This document shows positions 1 through 9,044 of a DNA stretch of 60,720 nucleotides, piece by piece. Each line of letters begins with the position of its first letter. Position 1 is the first letter of the stretch. Under the pieces are notes generated by a model. It was not told where the DNA came from. It worked only from the letters and a program-made list of their open reading frames with translations, and did not search any database. Position numbers and translations under genes: made by a program. Origin of the DNA: Thermoleophilia bacterium (GTDB taxonomy: Bacteria > Actinomycetota > Thermoleophilia > Miltoncostaeales > Miltoncostaeaceae). The DNA lies in contig JADGPG010000020.1 in NCBI GenBank assembly GCA_017882545.1, forward strand, positions 1 through 60,720, in the 5' to 3' direction.

Positions 1-1560
1 ATGCGGATGATCATCATGCTGATGGCCGTGGCGCTCGGCACGGTCTGGTTGTTGGCGCTCGTGGGAGTGATCCCCAGCACGTTCCGGCTGCTGTCCGGTC
101 CGGTCCTCAGCGGCTCCTATGTGACCGCGGGGCTCATCCTGGGCATCATGGTCCTCCCGATCATGACCGCGATCACCCGGGAGGTGTTCGTCACGGTGCC
201 GCGCGAGCAGTCCGAAGCGGCGTACGCGCTCGGTGCCACCAAGTGGGAGATGGTCCGGGACGCGATCCTGCCGTGGTCCCGCTCGGGGATCGTCGGCGCG
301 TCGGCGCTCGGCTTCGGGCGCGCCATCGGCGAGACGATCGCGATCACCATCTTGCTGGGGAATTCGCCCAACATCTTCGGCTCTTTGGTCGGGCCCGGGT
401 CGACCCTGGCGAGCAAGATCACCAACGAGTTCAGTGAATCCAACGGGCTTCAGCAGAGCGCGCTGATCGCGCTGGCGATCATCCTGTTTGCGCTCGCACT
501 GCTGACCAACATCGGCGCACGCTTGGTGACCCGCAACAACCCGGGTGGCGGCGGCAGGGCCAATTTCCTCACCCGGGCCCTGCAGCGCCGGGCGGTCGCC
601 GCCGAACTGCCGGCGGACCTGTCCACCGACACCGACGAGCAGGCGAGCCTCGTGACCCCGCCGGCCGCGGTGCGTCGCGAGCCGAGCCTTGGCAGCATCA
701 ACCCGGCACGGCGGCGCCGTTCCATGTTCGCCACGGGCGCGATCTACCTGTCGGTGGCGATCGCCGTCGTGCCGCTGGGCCTCATTCTCGGCGAGATGCT
801 GATTCAGGGGCTTCCAGAGCTCTCGTGGACATTTCTCTCGGGACTTCCGCCGATCGACCCCGCCAATACCGCGGGTGCCGGAATCGGCAATGCCATCGTC
901 GGGACGCTGATGATGGTCGGCGTCGGCGCCCTCATTGCGGCACCGCTCGGGATCCTGACGGCCATCCTGATGTACGAGTGCTCGCTCGCGGGCCCCATGG
1001 CGGCACGCTTCGCCCGGACGATGGGGCTCATCATCGACATCATGCTCGGCGTCCCGTCCATCGTGGTCGGTCTGTTCGGATATTTGGCGATCGTCATCGT
1101 GCAAGGCGGCTACAGCGGCTGGGCCGGAGCCGTCGCGCTGGCGATCATCATGTTCCCGATCATCGTGCGCTCTGCGGACGAGGTGCTGCGCCTGGTGCCG
1201 TCGGGACTCAGCGAGGCCGCCCTCGCCCTGGGCGCGCCGAAATGGCGCACCGCGCTCAAGATCGTGATTCCCGCCGCGGCCCCGGGAATCCTCACGGGCA
1301 TCGTGCTGGCGGTCGCCCGTGCTGCGGGCGAGACCGCGCCGCTGATCTTCACCGCGGGCCTGAACCAATTCTTTTCGACCAATATGAGTCAGCCGATGGC
1401 GGCGATCCCAGAGGTCATCTACAACCTCACCATCAATACTCGGACCACCCAATCGGTCCAATTCGCTTGGGGCGCCACCCTCGTACTCGTTACGATGATT
1501 CTGGTGCTCAACCTGATCGCGCGACTCCTGGGGCGCCTCGCGCGTGGAACGGAGCGATGA
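1..1560 (+). CDS. pstC-pstA: Phosphate ABC transporter permease, PstC-PstA fusion (5' partial)
   Basis: Inner-membrane channel for high-affinity phosphate uptake. The first ~180 residues are the C-terminal half of PstC, with an EAA loop ([12 protein letters not shown] near residue 71) that docks on PstB and the motif [10 protein letters not shown] charged, Pro/Arg-rich cytoplasmic linker (~180-238) leads into a complete PstA-like unit (~240-519) with its own EAA loop ([12 protein letters not shown], ~404) and [10 protein letters not shown]. No stop separates the halves, so two normally separate subunits form one polypeptide. The gene is cut by the window edge. The ATG at base 1 is probably an internal Met, because PstC alone is normally about 300 residues. 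The TGA overlaps the pstB start, so the genes are co-transcribed. Phosphate-binding PstS and any pho regulator lie outside the window. Confidence 0.9.
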   Translation: MRMIIMLMAVALGTVWLLALVGVIPSTFRLLSGPVLSGSYVTAGLILGIMVLPIMTAITREVFVTVPREQSEAAYALGATKWEMVRDAILPWSRSGIVGASALGFGRAIGETIAITILLGNSPNIFGSLVGPGSTLASKITNEFSESNGLQQSALIALAIILFALALLTNIGARLVTRNNPGGGGRANFLTRALQRRAVAAELPADLSTDTDEQASLVTPPAAVRREPSLGSINPARRRRSMFATGAIYLSVAIAVVPLGLILGEMLIQGLPELSWTFLSGLPPIDPANTAGAGIGNAIVGTLMMVGVGALIAAPLGILTAILMYECSLAGPMAARFARTMGLIIDIMLGVPSIVVGLFGYLAIVIVQGGYSGWAGAVALAIIMFPIIVRSADEVLRLVPSGLSEAALALGAPKWRTALKIVIPAAAPGILTGIVLAVARAAGETAPLIFTAGLNQFFSTNMSQPMAAIPEVIYNLTINTRTTQSVQFAWGATLVLVTMILVLNLIARLLGRLARGTER

Positions 1561-2438
1561 TGGACGACGACACCCGTGTGGAGAACACCATGGCTAGTGA
1601 GTCGGAGCCGACACGTTCCGCCCCGAATGCGAAAACCCCATCGGCGGAGGCGTCCGACGCCGCCGCCCCGCTGACGGTGCGCGACCTCAACTGCTTCTAC
1701 GGCAAGCACCACGCCGTCGACGGCGTCAACATCACGTTTCCCGAAAACTCGGTGACTGCGCTGATCGGCCCGTCGGGCTGCGGCAAGAGCACATTCCTGC
1801 GCTCGCTCAACCGCATGCACGAGCTGGTCCCCTACGCCTACAACACGGGTGAGGTGCACCTCTACGGCACAAACATCTTCCAGCGGGGCGCAGACCCCGT
1901 GGTCATCCGGCGCGCGATCGGCATGGTGTTCCAGCGGCCGAACCCGTTCCCGACAAGGTCGATCGCGGACAACATCCTGGCCGGTCCGAAGTTCAACCGC
2001 GTCAAGCTCAGCCGGTCCGAGCGTGGCGACCTCGTCGAGGAAACCCTGCGTGGCGCCGGCCTGTGGAGCGAGGTCAAGAACCGCCTCGACACGCCGGCCG
2101 GCGGTCTGTCCGGCGGTCAGCAGCAGCGCCTGTGCATCGCCCGCGCCCTCGCCGTCGAGCCGGACGTCCTGCTCATGGACGAGCCGTGCTCGGCGCTCGA
2201 CCCGCAGTCGACCCTGCGCATCGAAGACCTGATCCAGGAACTCAAGGAGCGGGTCACGATCGTCATCGTCACCCACAACATGCAGCAGGCCGCGCGCGTC
2301 TCGGATACGACGGCCTTCTTCACGATCACCAACGAGGGTGAGCCCGGGCGCCTGATCGAGGTCGGTCCGACCGAGGACATGTTCTCGAACCCGACGGATC
2401 CGCAGACCGAGGCGTACGTCTCCGGCCGCTTCGGCTGA
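1557..2438 (+). CDS. pstB: Phosphate ABC transporter ATP-binding protein PstB
   Basis: Cytoplasmic ATPase that powers the PstC-PstA channel. Visible motifs are Walker [10 protein letters not shown] (~residue 72), signature LSGGQQQR (~184), Walker B LLMDEP (~204) and switch HN (THNMQQA). The PstB-typical NPFP segment ([10 protein letters not shown]) is present. The ATG at 1557 overlaps the permease stop as ATGA, with GGAG just upstream. This gives a ~40-residue N-terminal extension not usual in PstB, so the ATG at 1590, preceded by TGGAG at a good distance, is a real alternative. Length from 1557 is 293 residues. Convergent with the next gene, 15 bases away. Confidence 0.93.
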   Translation: MMDDDTRVENTMASESEPTRSAPNAKTPSAEASDAAAPLTVRDLNCFYGKHHAVDGVNITFPENSVTALIGPSGCGKSTFLRSLNRMHELVPYAYNTGEVHLYGTNIFQRGADPVVIRRAIGMVFQRPNPFPTRSIADNILAGPKFNRVKLSRSERGDLVEETLRGAGLWSEVKNRLDTPAGGLSGGQQQRLCIARALAVEPDVLLMDEPCSALDPQSTLRIEDLIQELKERVTIVIVTHNMQQAARVSDTTAFFTITNEGEPGRLIEVGPTEDMFSNPTDPQTEAYVSGRFG

Positions 2439-2453
2439 TCCGCGGGCCGCGGC

Positions 2454-3536
2454 CTACTCGGTTGCCGCCACGGCCTCGTCATCGGTCTCGAGGTCGATCG
2501 CATCGGCTTCTGCTTCGCGCCGCAGTTCGCCGAAGCTGACGCCCTCGAACAGCAGGAAGATGAAGCCGGTCACGACGCCGACGATGATCTCGGTGAACTG
2601 CAGGACCACCGAGAAGGCGATTGCCTGCGACGCCGGGATGCCGTAGGTCGTCGTCAGCGGCACCACCGCGGCGGCCTGGAAGATCACCAGGTTGCCCGGA
2701 AGCAACGGAAACGCCTGGGCCAGGGTGACCGTCACCAGCAGCAGCCCGGCACCGCCCCAGCCGACCGATCCAAGTCCAAAGGCCTCGAGGGTGCAGTAGA
2801 TCCCCACCCATTGGGCAAACCACGTGAACAGCGAGCCGCCGGCCACGAACGAGAACTGACGCGGGCTGCGCAGCACGATGTGGCTCTCGCGGACCGCACC
2901 CCACAGACGCGAGATCGCGCGGGAGGCCTTGGCATAGAGCGACCCGGAGGTCTGCCAGGGCAGCAGTTCGTGCCCGGTCGCCGTCGCCATCGCGAACGCG
3001 ACGATCACCGCCGCGATCGCCCCGATCACCAGGCTGGCGACCCACGCATAGAGCGGGAGCGGCAGGAAGATCCCGATGCCCACGACCAACAGCACCCACA
3101 TCAGCGTGCTGATCAGGTTCTCGGCCACGATCGTGCCAAGGAGCGCCGTCGCCGAGACGTCCTCGCCGCGCGCTGCCAGGCGCCGACGGGCGAGGGCCAC
3201 CTTCACCAGCTCGCCGAGGCGGGCGGCGAGGACCGTGTTGAACAGGAACCCGATGAAGACCGGCGGCATGATGTCCCGATACCGGGTGCGGTGCCGCAGA
3301 CCCGGGAGGCCGTCGATGATCCCCTTCCAGACGAGCCCCTTGAACCCGACGGAGATGAAGTTGGCGATGATCGCCAGCAGCAGGTACACCCATGACGACG
3401 GGTGCACGAAGAGTTTCGCGCTCGACCAGTTGACCCGCCAGACGACGATGGCGCCGACCGCCGCGATGACGCCGACCCGAACGACGTGGGACACCCACTT
3501 GCGCGAACGCGGCGCTCGGGCGACCCCGTCCGTCAC
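2454..3536 (-). CDS. Flippase-like / lysylphosphatidylglycerol synthase TM-domain family membrane protein
   Basis: A 360-residue polytopic membrane protein with about eight hydrophobic helices and a charged acidic C-terminus. The pattern (helical membrane domain, the stretch FNTVLAARLGELVKVALARR after the second helix, late GNLVIFQAA) matches the AglD/UPF0104 family, which is related to the integral-membrane half of MprF. Family members are thought to move lipid-linked intermediates across the membrane, but the substrate cannot be read from sequence. There is no catalytic lysyl-transferase domain. The start overlaps the end of the upstream polysaccharide deacetylase gene by four bases, so the two are translationally coupled and probably act together in envelope glycan or lipid assembly. 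Confidence 0.75.
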   Translation of the reverse strand: MTDGVARAPRSRKWVSHVVRVGVIAAVGAIVVWRVNWSSAKLFVHPSSWVYLLLAIIANFISVGFKGLVWKGIIDGLPGLRHRTRYRDIMPPVFIGFLFNTVLAARLGELVKVALARRRLAARGEDVSATALLGTIVAENLISTLMWVLLVVGIGIFLPLPLYAWVASLVIGAIAAVIVAFAMATATGHELLPWQTSGSLYAKASRAISRLWGAVRESHIVLRSPRQFSFVAGGSLFTWFAQWVGIYCTLEAFGLGSVGWGGAGLLLVTVTLAQAFPLLPGNLVIFQAAAVVPLTTTYGIPASQAIAFSVVLQFTEIIVGVVTGFIFLLFEGVSFGELRREAEADAIDLETDDEAVAATE

Positions 3537-4330
3537 GCACCCACCAGCTCGTCAAACCGGACCAAGCGCAGGCCGCGATCCCGGGCGGCCGCACAGATCC
3601 CCGGGATCGCGGCGACAGTCTGAGGGCGCGCACGATCCGCATCCCAGCCGTCGGCGTCGTGGAGGAGAATCACCGCGCCGGGCACGAGCGCCCTGGAGGT
3701 CCGCTCGACGATGACCTCGGTACCTGGCTCGGTCGTGTCCCACACCCCCGTCGTCCAGGCGGCCATCCGATAGCCACGGCGACGTGCGGCCGCCCAGGTG
3801 GCCGGCCCGCGGAAGCCGTGTGGCGCACGGAAATAGGGCGTGAGGATGTCGGTGCCCGTCGCGTCCCGCACCGCGACCTCGGTCTCCGCCAGTTGGGCAG
3901 CGACGTAGCCCGGGCCCCGAAAGATCAGGATGCCGTGGTCGAAGCCGTGGCTGGCGATTTGATGACCGTCCGCGGCCATGCGCGCGATCACCTCGGGATA
4001 CGCCCGCGCCTGGCGGCCCAGCACGAAGAACGTGGCTCGGACGTCCTGCTCGGCGAGGACGTCGAGCAACTCCGCGGTGGACGGGCCGGGGCCGTCGTCG
4101 AACGTCAGTGCGGCCGTCATGGTCGTGTGGGATCCGCCGCTGACCGACGGACCGAACAGCGGCGCGGTCGGGACGAACGCCGCTGCCCCGAGTGCGCCAG
4201 CACCCGCGACGACGCCCGCGGCGGCGGCGCGGCGCCCGGACGCGAACAACGCAGCCGCCAGCGCGGTGGCACCGACGCCGACGGCGACGGCCCGGCCGAC
4301 GGCCTGGTTCTTGCGCATGGGGTCAGGCAC
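3533..4330 (-). CDS. Polysaccharide deacetylase (NodB homology domain)
   Basis: Predicted metal-dependent carbohydrate esterase family 4 deacetylase acting on cell-wall or exported N-acetylated glycans. After an Ala-rich hydrophobic N-terminus (~12-60) come NodB motifs TFDDGP (76-81, catalytic Asp pair), SHGFDH (127-132, metal-binding His residues), RAPHG (168-172) and a late LLHDADG motif. The GTG at 4330 has CGGGAG upstream; the internal ATG at 4318 is an alternative. Overlaps the downstream membrane protein gene by 4 bases. Whether it is exported by a signal peptide or held by a membrane anchor is unclear. Confidence 0.85.
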   Translation of the reverse strand: MPDPMRKNQAVGRAVAVGVGATALAAALFASGRRAAAAGVVAGAGALGAAAFVPTAPLFGPSVSGGSHTTMTAALTFDDGPGPSTAELLDVLAEQDVRATFFVLGRQARAYPEVIARMAADGHQIASHGFDHGILIFRGPGYVAAQLAETEVAVRDATGTDILTPYFRAPHGFRGPATWAAARRRGYRMAAWTTGVWDTTEPGTEVIVERTSRALVPGAVILLHDADGWDADRARPQTVAAIPGICAAARDRGLRLVRFDELVGA

Positions 4331-4469
4331 GCTCGGGCTCCCGGCTACGCATGGGCCGATCGACCTGCATGTGCTTGGGCGTCAGCACGTCGTCGCCGAG
4401 ACGACCGCGGATCGGTCATGATGCGGCAAATCGTACCAACGCGATCCGGGCTGACGAACGGCCGCAGAT

Positions 4470-4496
4470 TTGGCACACTCTTAAGGAGAGTGCCAA
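4470..4496. promoter_or_regulatory. CIRCE-like operator (candidate HrcA site)
   Basis: Inverted repeat TTGGCACAC - 9 bases - GAGTGCCAA. The arms match at 8 of 9 positions and the 9-9-9 spacing equals that of the CIRCE heat-shock operator (TTAGCACTC-N9-GAGTGCTAA), the binding site of HrcA. The spacer contains TTAAGGA and, with the right arm, makes a strong AAGGAG ribosome-binding site (4484-4489) for the ATG at 4496. It lies upstream of the fmdB-family gene rather than groESL or dnaK, which are not in the window. Confidence 0.7.
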
Positions 4497-4555
4497 TGAG
4501 CCCGTCGGCGGATTTGCTGAACGCGGGCCGCCCGCGACCGCCGGACGAGGTGTGA
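4496..4555 (+). CDS. Possible 19-codon leader ORF ahead of fmdB
   Basis: The ATG at 4496 lies 6 bases after AAGGAG (4484-4489) and opens a 19-residue ORF (starts MSPSADLL, ends PPDEV) closed by TGA one base before the GTG of the zinc-ribbon gene. The ribosome-binding site is the best in this region, so the ORF is probably translated and may feed ribosomes to fmdB by coupling. No known peptide family is recognised. Its first codon overlaps the right arm of the CIRCE-like element. Confidence 0.4.
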   Translation: MSPSADLLNAGRPRPPDEV

Positions 4556-4556
4556 C

Positions 4557-4886
4557 GTGCCAACTTACGTGTACCGCTGCCGTGACTGCGATCATCATTT
4601 TGAGGTGACGCAGAGCATGAGCGACGAACCGGTCTCCGTGTGCGAGTCGTGCGGCGGCGAAGTCCAGCGCGTCCTGTTCGCTCCGGCGATCCACTTCAAG
4701 GGCTCCGGGTTCCACAACACCGACTACGGGACCAAGCGCCGCCCCGTGGGCGGCGACGGCGACGGTGCGCCGGCCAAGCCGGCGACCGACGCAGGTGGTG
4801 GTGGCGCCTCGGGCGGCGACAGCGCGGGGGCGGCGGCGACCTCCGGGACGAGCTCCAGCAAGTCCGTGGGGCTGGACAAGGTCTAG
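4557..4886 (+). CDS. FmdB-family zinc-ribbon protein
   Basis: Small protein with an N-terminal zinc ribbon: MPTYVYRCRDC gives C8 and C11, and CESC gives C29 and C32. This is the hallmark of the FmdB putative regulatory family, whose biochemical role is unsettled. The C-terminal half (about residue 62 on) is a low-complexity Gly/Ala/Ser tail encoded by G-rich DNA. GTG start one base after the leader ORF stop, with GAGG in the leader end as a weak ribosome-binding site. The upstream CIRCE-like operator suggests heat-shock or HrcA control, which would hint at a role in proteostasis. Convergent with the LCP gene. Confidence 0.85.
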   Translation: MPTYVYRCRDCDHHFEVTQSMSDEPVSVCESCGGEVQRVLFAPAIHFKGSGFHNTDYGTKRRPVGGDGDGAPAKPATDAGGGGASGGDSAGAAATSGTSSSKSVGLDKV

Positions 4887-4909
4887 GTCAGCGGCCGCCG
4901 GGCGGACGA

Positions 4910-6106
4910 TCAGTTCTTGCCCATGAACGCGCGCTTGACTGCCGCGCTTTTGACGGGGTCGTTCACGATGTAGGCACCGCCGTTGACTGTCTGCGGCGTC
5001 CCGGGGAGGACCCAATGGTCCTTCTTGGACTGGCTCAGGGTCATCTCGAGCCACCCCAGCTGGGCGAGATCGGTCGCACTCATGTCCGTGGCCAGCGCAT
5101 TTACCAGCGACGCCGCGCTCCACGGTGCCTTCCAGAGATCACCGACCGACACGATCTTCGACTTCAGCGCCGACAGGAACACCTGCTGACGTTCCTCGCG
5201 CTGAATGTCGGAGTCGCAGTGGCGGACGCGGACGTACTGGAGCGCGGTCGTACCGTTGAGCGTGATCGTGCCGCGCGGGAAGCTGACGTGTGTGTTCCCG
5301 GGGTACAGACAGGCCTTGAGTGCGGTGGGGTTGTTGAGCGTGATCCCGCCGAGGTCGTTGACGACCTTCGACAGCCCGTCGAAGCTGACGACCACGAGGT
5401 GGTTGATCGGCAACCCGGTGAATTTCTCGACGGTGTGGATCGCGCCGGCCTCGCCCTGGAAGAAGTATGCGGCGTTGATCTTCTGGTTTTGCACGTAGGA
5501 CCCGCAGGTCGGGCAGCTCTGGCTGTCGATGAGCGTGTCGCGCGGGATCGACAGGTACTTGACCTTCCCGGAGTTCGGGTCGACGCGCATGATCATCATC
5601 GTGTCCGACCGCGACTGCCCCTGACCGGGCCGTGCGTCGGAACCGACAAACAGGATGTTCGTCGGGGTCGTCAGCATCAGCCCTGACGTCGGTGTGAGCG
5701 CCTTCCGGGCCGCTGGGGTGATCTGCGCATTCGAGGCCGAGACCGCGCTCGAGAGCGCCAGGTACCCGGCGACACCCCAGACCACGACCGCCACGACGAG
5801 GACCAGCACCACCCGGAGAGCCCAGCCGAGCGGGCCGACCCCGCGCAGCGACCACCAGTGTGCGGGGCGTGCTTTCGGCGGCTGCTCACCGCCGCCGGGC
5901 GTCCGCGGCAGGGGTCCCCGCGGCGGAGGCGGCGGGCCTCCGGCCCTGATGCGCGCGGGGGGCGGCGCCAGCACGGCGGCCGCGGACGCACCGCCTGCGC
6001 GCGCGACCTCGCCTTCAGTCATCCGCCGCAGTTCCTCGATTCCACCCGACGCGGATCCGGCATGTACCCGGAAACGTCGGTACGGCCTGGTGGTATTCGT
6101 GGTCAT
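4910..6106 (-). CDS. LytR-CpsA-Psr (LCP) family cell-wall ligase
   Basis: LCP proteins transfer lipid-linked glycopolymers onto peptidoglycan on the outer face of the membrane. The sequence has a cytoplasmic Pro/Gly-rich N-terminus (~45-85), one transmembrane helix (~95-118) and an extracellular LCP domain with the phosphate-binding residues of FVGSDARPG (~153-161), SRSDTMM (~165-171), SIPRDT and a YVRVRH segment. An extra Cys pair (SQSCPTCG) may form a disulfide. The ATG at 6106 gives 398 residues but has no clear ribosome-binding site. The ATG at 6022, preceded by GAGGAA, is an alternative that keeps the whole helix. Divergent from rsmI. Confidence 0.88.
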   Translation of the reverse strand: MTTNTTRPYRRFRVHAGSASGGIEELRRMTEGEVARAGGASAAAVLAPPPARIRAGGPPPPPRGPLPRTPGGGEQPPKARPAHWWSLRGVGPLGWALRVVLVLVVAVVVWGVAGYLALSSAVSASNAQITPAARKALTPTSGLMLTTPTNILFVGSDARPGQGQSRSDTMMIMRVDPNSGKVKYLSIPRDTLIDSQSCPTCGSYVQNQKINAAYFFQGEAGAIHTVEKFTGLPINHLVVVSFDGLSKVVNDLGGITLNNPTALKACLYPGNTHVSFPRGTITLNGTTALQYVRVRHCDSDIQREERQQVFLSALKSKIVSVGDLWKAPWSAASLVNALATDMSATDLAQLGWLEMTLSQSKKDHWVLPGTPQTVNGGAYIVNDPVKSAAVKRAFMGKN

Positions 6107-6165
6107 GCGTGGAAGATGGTAGCGACCTGCATTCCTGAGTCGACAATCCCGGGGCAGAGGACAAC

Positions 6166-7026
6166 GTGGGCACACCCGCAACAGGCGGCCTGTTGGCGAT
6201 CGTCGCAACGCCGATCGGAAACCTGAGCGACATTTCTCCACGCGCACGCGAGACCCTGCGCGGGGCGGCGGCGATCGCCTGCGAGGACACGCGCCGCACC
6301 GGCCTGCTGATGCAGGCGCTTGAATCTCGAGTTCCGCTCATTAGCCTCCACGCCCACAACGAGACCGCCCGCATCCCCGAGCTGCTCGATCGGCTCGCCG
6401 GCGGGGCCATGATCGCCCTCGTCAGCGACGCGGGCATGCCCGGGGTCAGCGATCCGGGCGCCCGTCTGGTCGCCGCCGCGCACGACGCGGGGATCCACGT
6501 AGAGGTGCTCCCCGGGCCAAGCGCCGTCACCGCCGCGATCGCCGTGGCCGGGGCCCCGGCGGACCGCTTTGTGTTTACCGGCTTCATGCCGCGCAAAGCG
6601 GGTGAGCGCGCCGCGCTGTTGGCCGATCTGGACCGGCTCGGCTGGACGGCGGTGGGCTTCGAAAGCCCACGGCGACTGGCCGGACTGGTCTCCGATATTG
6701 CCGCCCATGACCCCGACCGGCGGATCGCGGTCTGCCGTGAGATCTCCAAGCTCCACGAGGAGACTATTGTCGCGACGGCGGGTGAGCTTGCCGCGCGCCT
6801 CGCCGCGGACCCCGTCCGGGGAGAGATCACGATCGTCATCTGGCCGGGCGATCCCGGCGCGCAGCACGCCGACGACACCGCACACCTCGAGGCGGTCGTG
6901 GCGATCCTGCTCGATGCGGGCCTCAGCCCGGGGCAGGCGGCCGATACCGCGGTCGCCCTCGGCGCGGGAACGCGCAATCCGGCCTACCGGACCGCCCTCG
7001 CCGAGGCGAGCCGGCGAAAGACGTAG
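6166..7026 (+). CDS. rsmI: 16S rRNA (cytidine1402-2'-O)-methyltransferase RsmI
   Basis: SAM-dependent tetrapyrrole-methylase-fold enzyme that 2'-O-methylates C1402 in the ribosomal decoding centre. Diagnostic segments are IVATPIGNLSD (near residue 12), CEDTRRT (~44), SDAGMPGVSDPG (~87-98) and a GPSAV loop. Length 286 is normal for the family. GTG start at 6166; no strong ribosome-binding site, only GGGGCAGAGG upstream. The 3' end overlaps the convergent nucleotidyltransferase gene by 43 bases. Confidence 0.92.
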   Translation: MGTPATGGLLAIVATPIGNLSDISPRARETLRGAAAIACEDTRRTGLLMQALESRVPLISLHAHNETARIPELLDRLAGGAMIALVSDAGMPGVSDPGARLVAAAHDAGIHVEVLPGPSAVTAAIAVAGAPADRFVFTGFMPRKAGERAALLADLDRLGWTAVGFESPRRLAGLVSDIAAHDPDRRIAVCREISKLHEETIVATAGELAARLAADPVRGEITIVIWPGDPGAQHADDTAHLEAVVAILLDAGLSPGQAADTAVALGAGTRNPAYRTALAEASRRKT

Positions 7027-7526
7027 GCCGGTCGCGGCGGCGGCCCGGCGCCATCGGCCAGCTTTGCGATCCGCGCCCAGTCGCCGGCGACGATCGCGCG
7101 TACCAGCTGTTCCTCCGGCGGCGCGATCCGAATCATGCGCCCGTCCACCGACGTGGCGTGCGACCACGTCTCGGCCAGCGCCTCGTCGGGCTCCAGGACC
7201 CACTCGGCGCCGGCGACGATCACCCCCGCGCTCAGGTCGACCTCGACCCCGAAGATCTCGCACCGTCCGCGCAGCGACGACCAGGAGGCTCCGTCGTCGG
7301 TGACAAGGTCGCACCCGAGCACCGCGGCGGCGCGCTCGGCGTCCCGGACCGCGACCTCGATGTCGAGATCACGCGGGTCGCGCGAGCCGCCGATCAATAG
7401 GCGCGCCGCCGACCCCGTCAGGGACCACGCGACATCGGCTGCCTCGAGCCGGGTCGCGATCTCCGCCAGCGCTGGCCGCAACCGTGGCGGCAGGCGCGCG
7501 TCTAGACTGTCGAATTCGTGAGCCAC
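6984..7526 (-). CDS. Nucleotidyltransferase-fold protein (MNT/AbiEii-like)
   Basis: A ~180-residue protein with the polymerase-beta-like nucleotidyltransferase signature LTGSAARLL followed by RDPRDLDIEV, i.e. Gly-Ser then Asp-x-Asp metal ligands. A third acidic position may be GVEVDLS. Substrate unknown; relatives modify tRNA, proteins or antibiotics, or act as toxin components, but no partner antitoxin is visible. I chose the GTG at 7526, which places the usual helix (LRPALAEIATRL) near the N-terminus. No ATG is available and there is no clear ribosome-binding site. The gene overlaps metG by 9 bases at its start and rsmI by 43 at its end. Could also be a housekeeping standalone enzyme. Confidence 0.68.
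   Translation of the reverse strand: MAHEFDSLDARLPPRLRPALAEIATRLEAADVAWSLTGSAARLLIGGSRDPRDLDIEVAVRDAERAAAVLGCDLVTDDGASWSSLRGRCEIFGVEVDLSAGVIVAGAEWVLEPDEALAETWSHATSVDGRMIRIAPPEEQLVRAIVAGDWARIAKLADGAGPPPRPAYVFRRLASARAVR
7503..7508 (+). promoter_or_regulatory. Candidate -10 element of metG (leaderless)
   Basis: TAGACT, nine bases before the GTG of metG. This spacing puts the transcript start at or next to the start codon. No Shine-Dalgarno sequence precedes the GTG. The element lies inside the antisense nucleotidyltransferase gene. Confidence 0.45.
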
Positions 7527-9044
7527 GATCGCTTCTACATCACCACGCCGATTTACTACGTGAACGCCGACCCGCACGTCGGGCACGCCTACACGACCAT
7601 CATGGCGGACATCTTCGCCCGGCATCACCGCCAGCGCGGCGAGGAGGTGTTCTTCCTCACTGGCACCGACGAGCACGGCGCCAAGATCGCCCGCGCGGCC
7701 GAGGCGGCCGGGCACACCCCGAAGGCGCACGCGGACGCGCTCTCGGCGAGGTTCCGAGACCTCGGACGGGTGCTCGAGGCCAGCAATGACTTCTTCATTC
7801 GAACGACCGACCCTAAGCACATCGCCGAAGTCCAGCGGCTGCTTGCCGTGATGCACGAGCGCGGCGACATCTACAAGGGCAGCTACGGGGGCTGGTACTG
7901 CACGCCCTGCGAAGCCTTCTACGTCGAGGGCGAACTCGGCGACGGCAACACCTGCCCGATCCACGGGACGCCGGTCGAGTGGCTCGAAGAGGAGAACTGG
8001 TTCTTTCGCCTCTCGGCGTACCGCGAACGCCTGCTCGCACACTTCGACGCGCACCCCGGATGGGTCGTGCCCGGACCGCGCTACAACGAGGCGCGCCGCA
8101 TGATCGCCGACGGGCTCGAGGACCTGTCGATCTCCCGGTCGCAGATCTCCTGGGGCGTGCCCGTGCCGTGGGATCCCAAGCAAGTGATCTACGTGTGGGT
8201 CGACGCGCTCTTCAACTATTGGACCGCCCTCGGCTACGGCGCCGGGCCCGACGGGGAGCGCTTCTGGCCGCCGGACCTGCAGTTGATGGCCAAGGACATC
8301 CTCAAGTTCCACGCCGTGATCTGGCCCGCGTTGCTGATGGCCGCCGAGATCGCACTGCCTGAGCGTCTCGCCGTCCACGGATACGTACTCAAGGGCGGCG
8401 AGAAGATGAGCAAGACGACGGGAAACCTGGTCGATCCGTTCCCCTTCATCGCGGACTACGGGATCGACGCGCTCCGGTACTACCTGAGCCGCGAGATCCG
8501 CTTCGGCGAGGACGGCACCTTCAGCGCCGAGGGCTTCGAGGCCCGCTATACCGGCGAACTCGCAAACGAACTCGGGAACCTGCTCAACCGCACCGTCAAC
8601 ATGATCGGCCGCTACCGAGACGGCGTGATTCCGGCCGACCGCGGGCTCGACACCGAGATTCCCGCCGAGATTGCACTGCGCACCGATGAAATCATCGCGG
8701 CCTTCAACACCGCCGACGTCACGCGCGCCGTGGAGACCGCCTGGGTACTCGTCCGCGCGCTCAACCGGCTCGTTGAGCAACGGGCGCCGTGGGCCCTCGC
8801 CAAGGACCCCGCGGCGGGCGACGCGCTCGACCAGGTCCTGTTCACGCTCGCCGCCGGCCTGAAGTCGGTGGTCGTCCTGCTCTGGCCAGTCATCCCCGGC
8901 AGCGCAGAACGCGCCCTCTCTTCGCTCGGTCAGGACCCGGCCGCCGTGACGCTGTCGGATGCGATCTTCGGCACCGGCGTCGCCGGTGCCCGGGTGACCG
9001 CGATCCTGCCACTGTTTCCCCGCGTGGAAGGACGCCCGGAGTAG
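7518..9044 (+). CDS. metG: Methionyl-tRNA synthetase
   Basis: Class I aminoacyl-tRNA synthetase that charges initiator and elongator tRNA-Met. HIGH-type motif HVGH at 20-23 and KMSKT near 296 are visible. A zinc-knuckle insertion carries CTPC (~128-131) and CPIH (~146). The protein ends after the anticodon-binding helical domain (508 residues) and lacks the C-terminal EMAP/Trbp111-like tRNA-binding domain found in longer forms. Start GTG with SHDRFYITTPIYYVN, a standard N-terminus. Heads the metG-tatD-rsmA-ispE cluster; tatD begins at its stop codon. Confidence 0.95.
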   Translation: MSHDRFYITTPIYYVNADPHVGHAYTTIMADIFARHHRQRGEEVFFLTGTDEHGAKIARAAEAAGHTPKAHADALSARFRDLGRVLEASNDFFIRTTDPKHIAEVQRLLAVMHERGDIYKGSYGGWYCTPCEAFYVEGELGDGNTCPIHGTPVEWLEEENWFFRLSAYRERLLAHFDAHPGWVVPGPRYNEARRMIADGLEDLSISRSQISWGVPVPWDPKQVIYVWVDALFNYWTALGYGAGPDGERFWPPDLQLMAKDILKFHAVIWPALLMAAEIALPERLAVHGYVLKGGEKMSKTTGNLVDPFPFIADYGIDALRYYLSREIRFGEDGTFSAEGFEARYTGELANELGNLLNRTVNMIGRYRDGVIPADRGLDTEIPAEIALRTDEIIAAFNTADVTRAVETAWVLVRALNRLVEQRAPWALAKDPAAGDALDQVLFTLAAGLKSVVVLLWPVIPGSAERALSSLGQDPAAVTLSDAIFGTGVAGARVTAILPLFPRVEGRPE

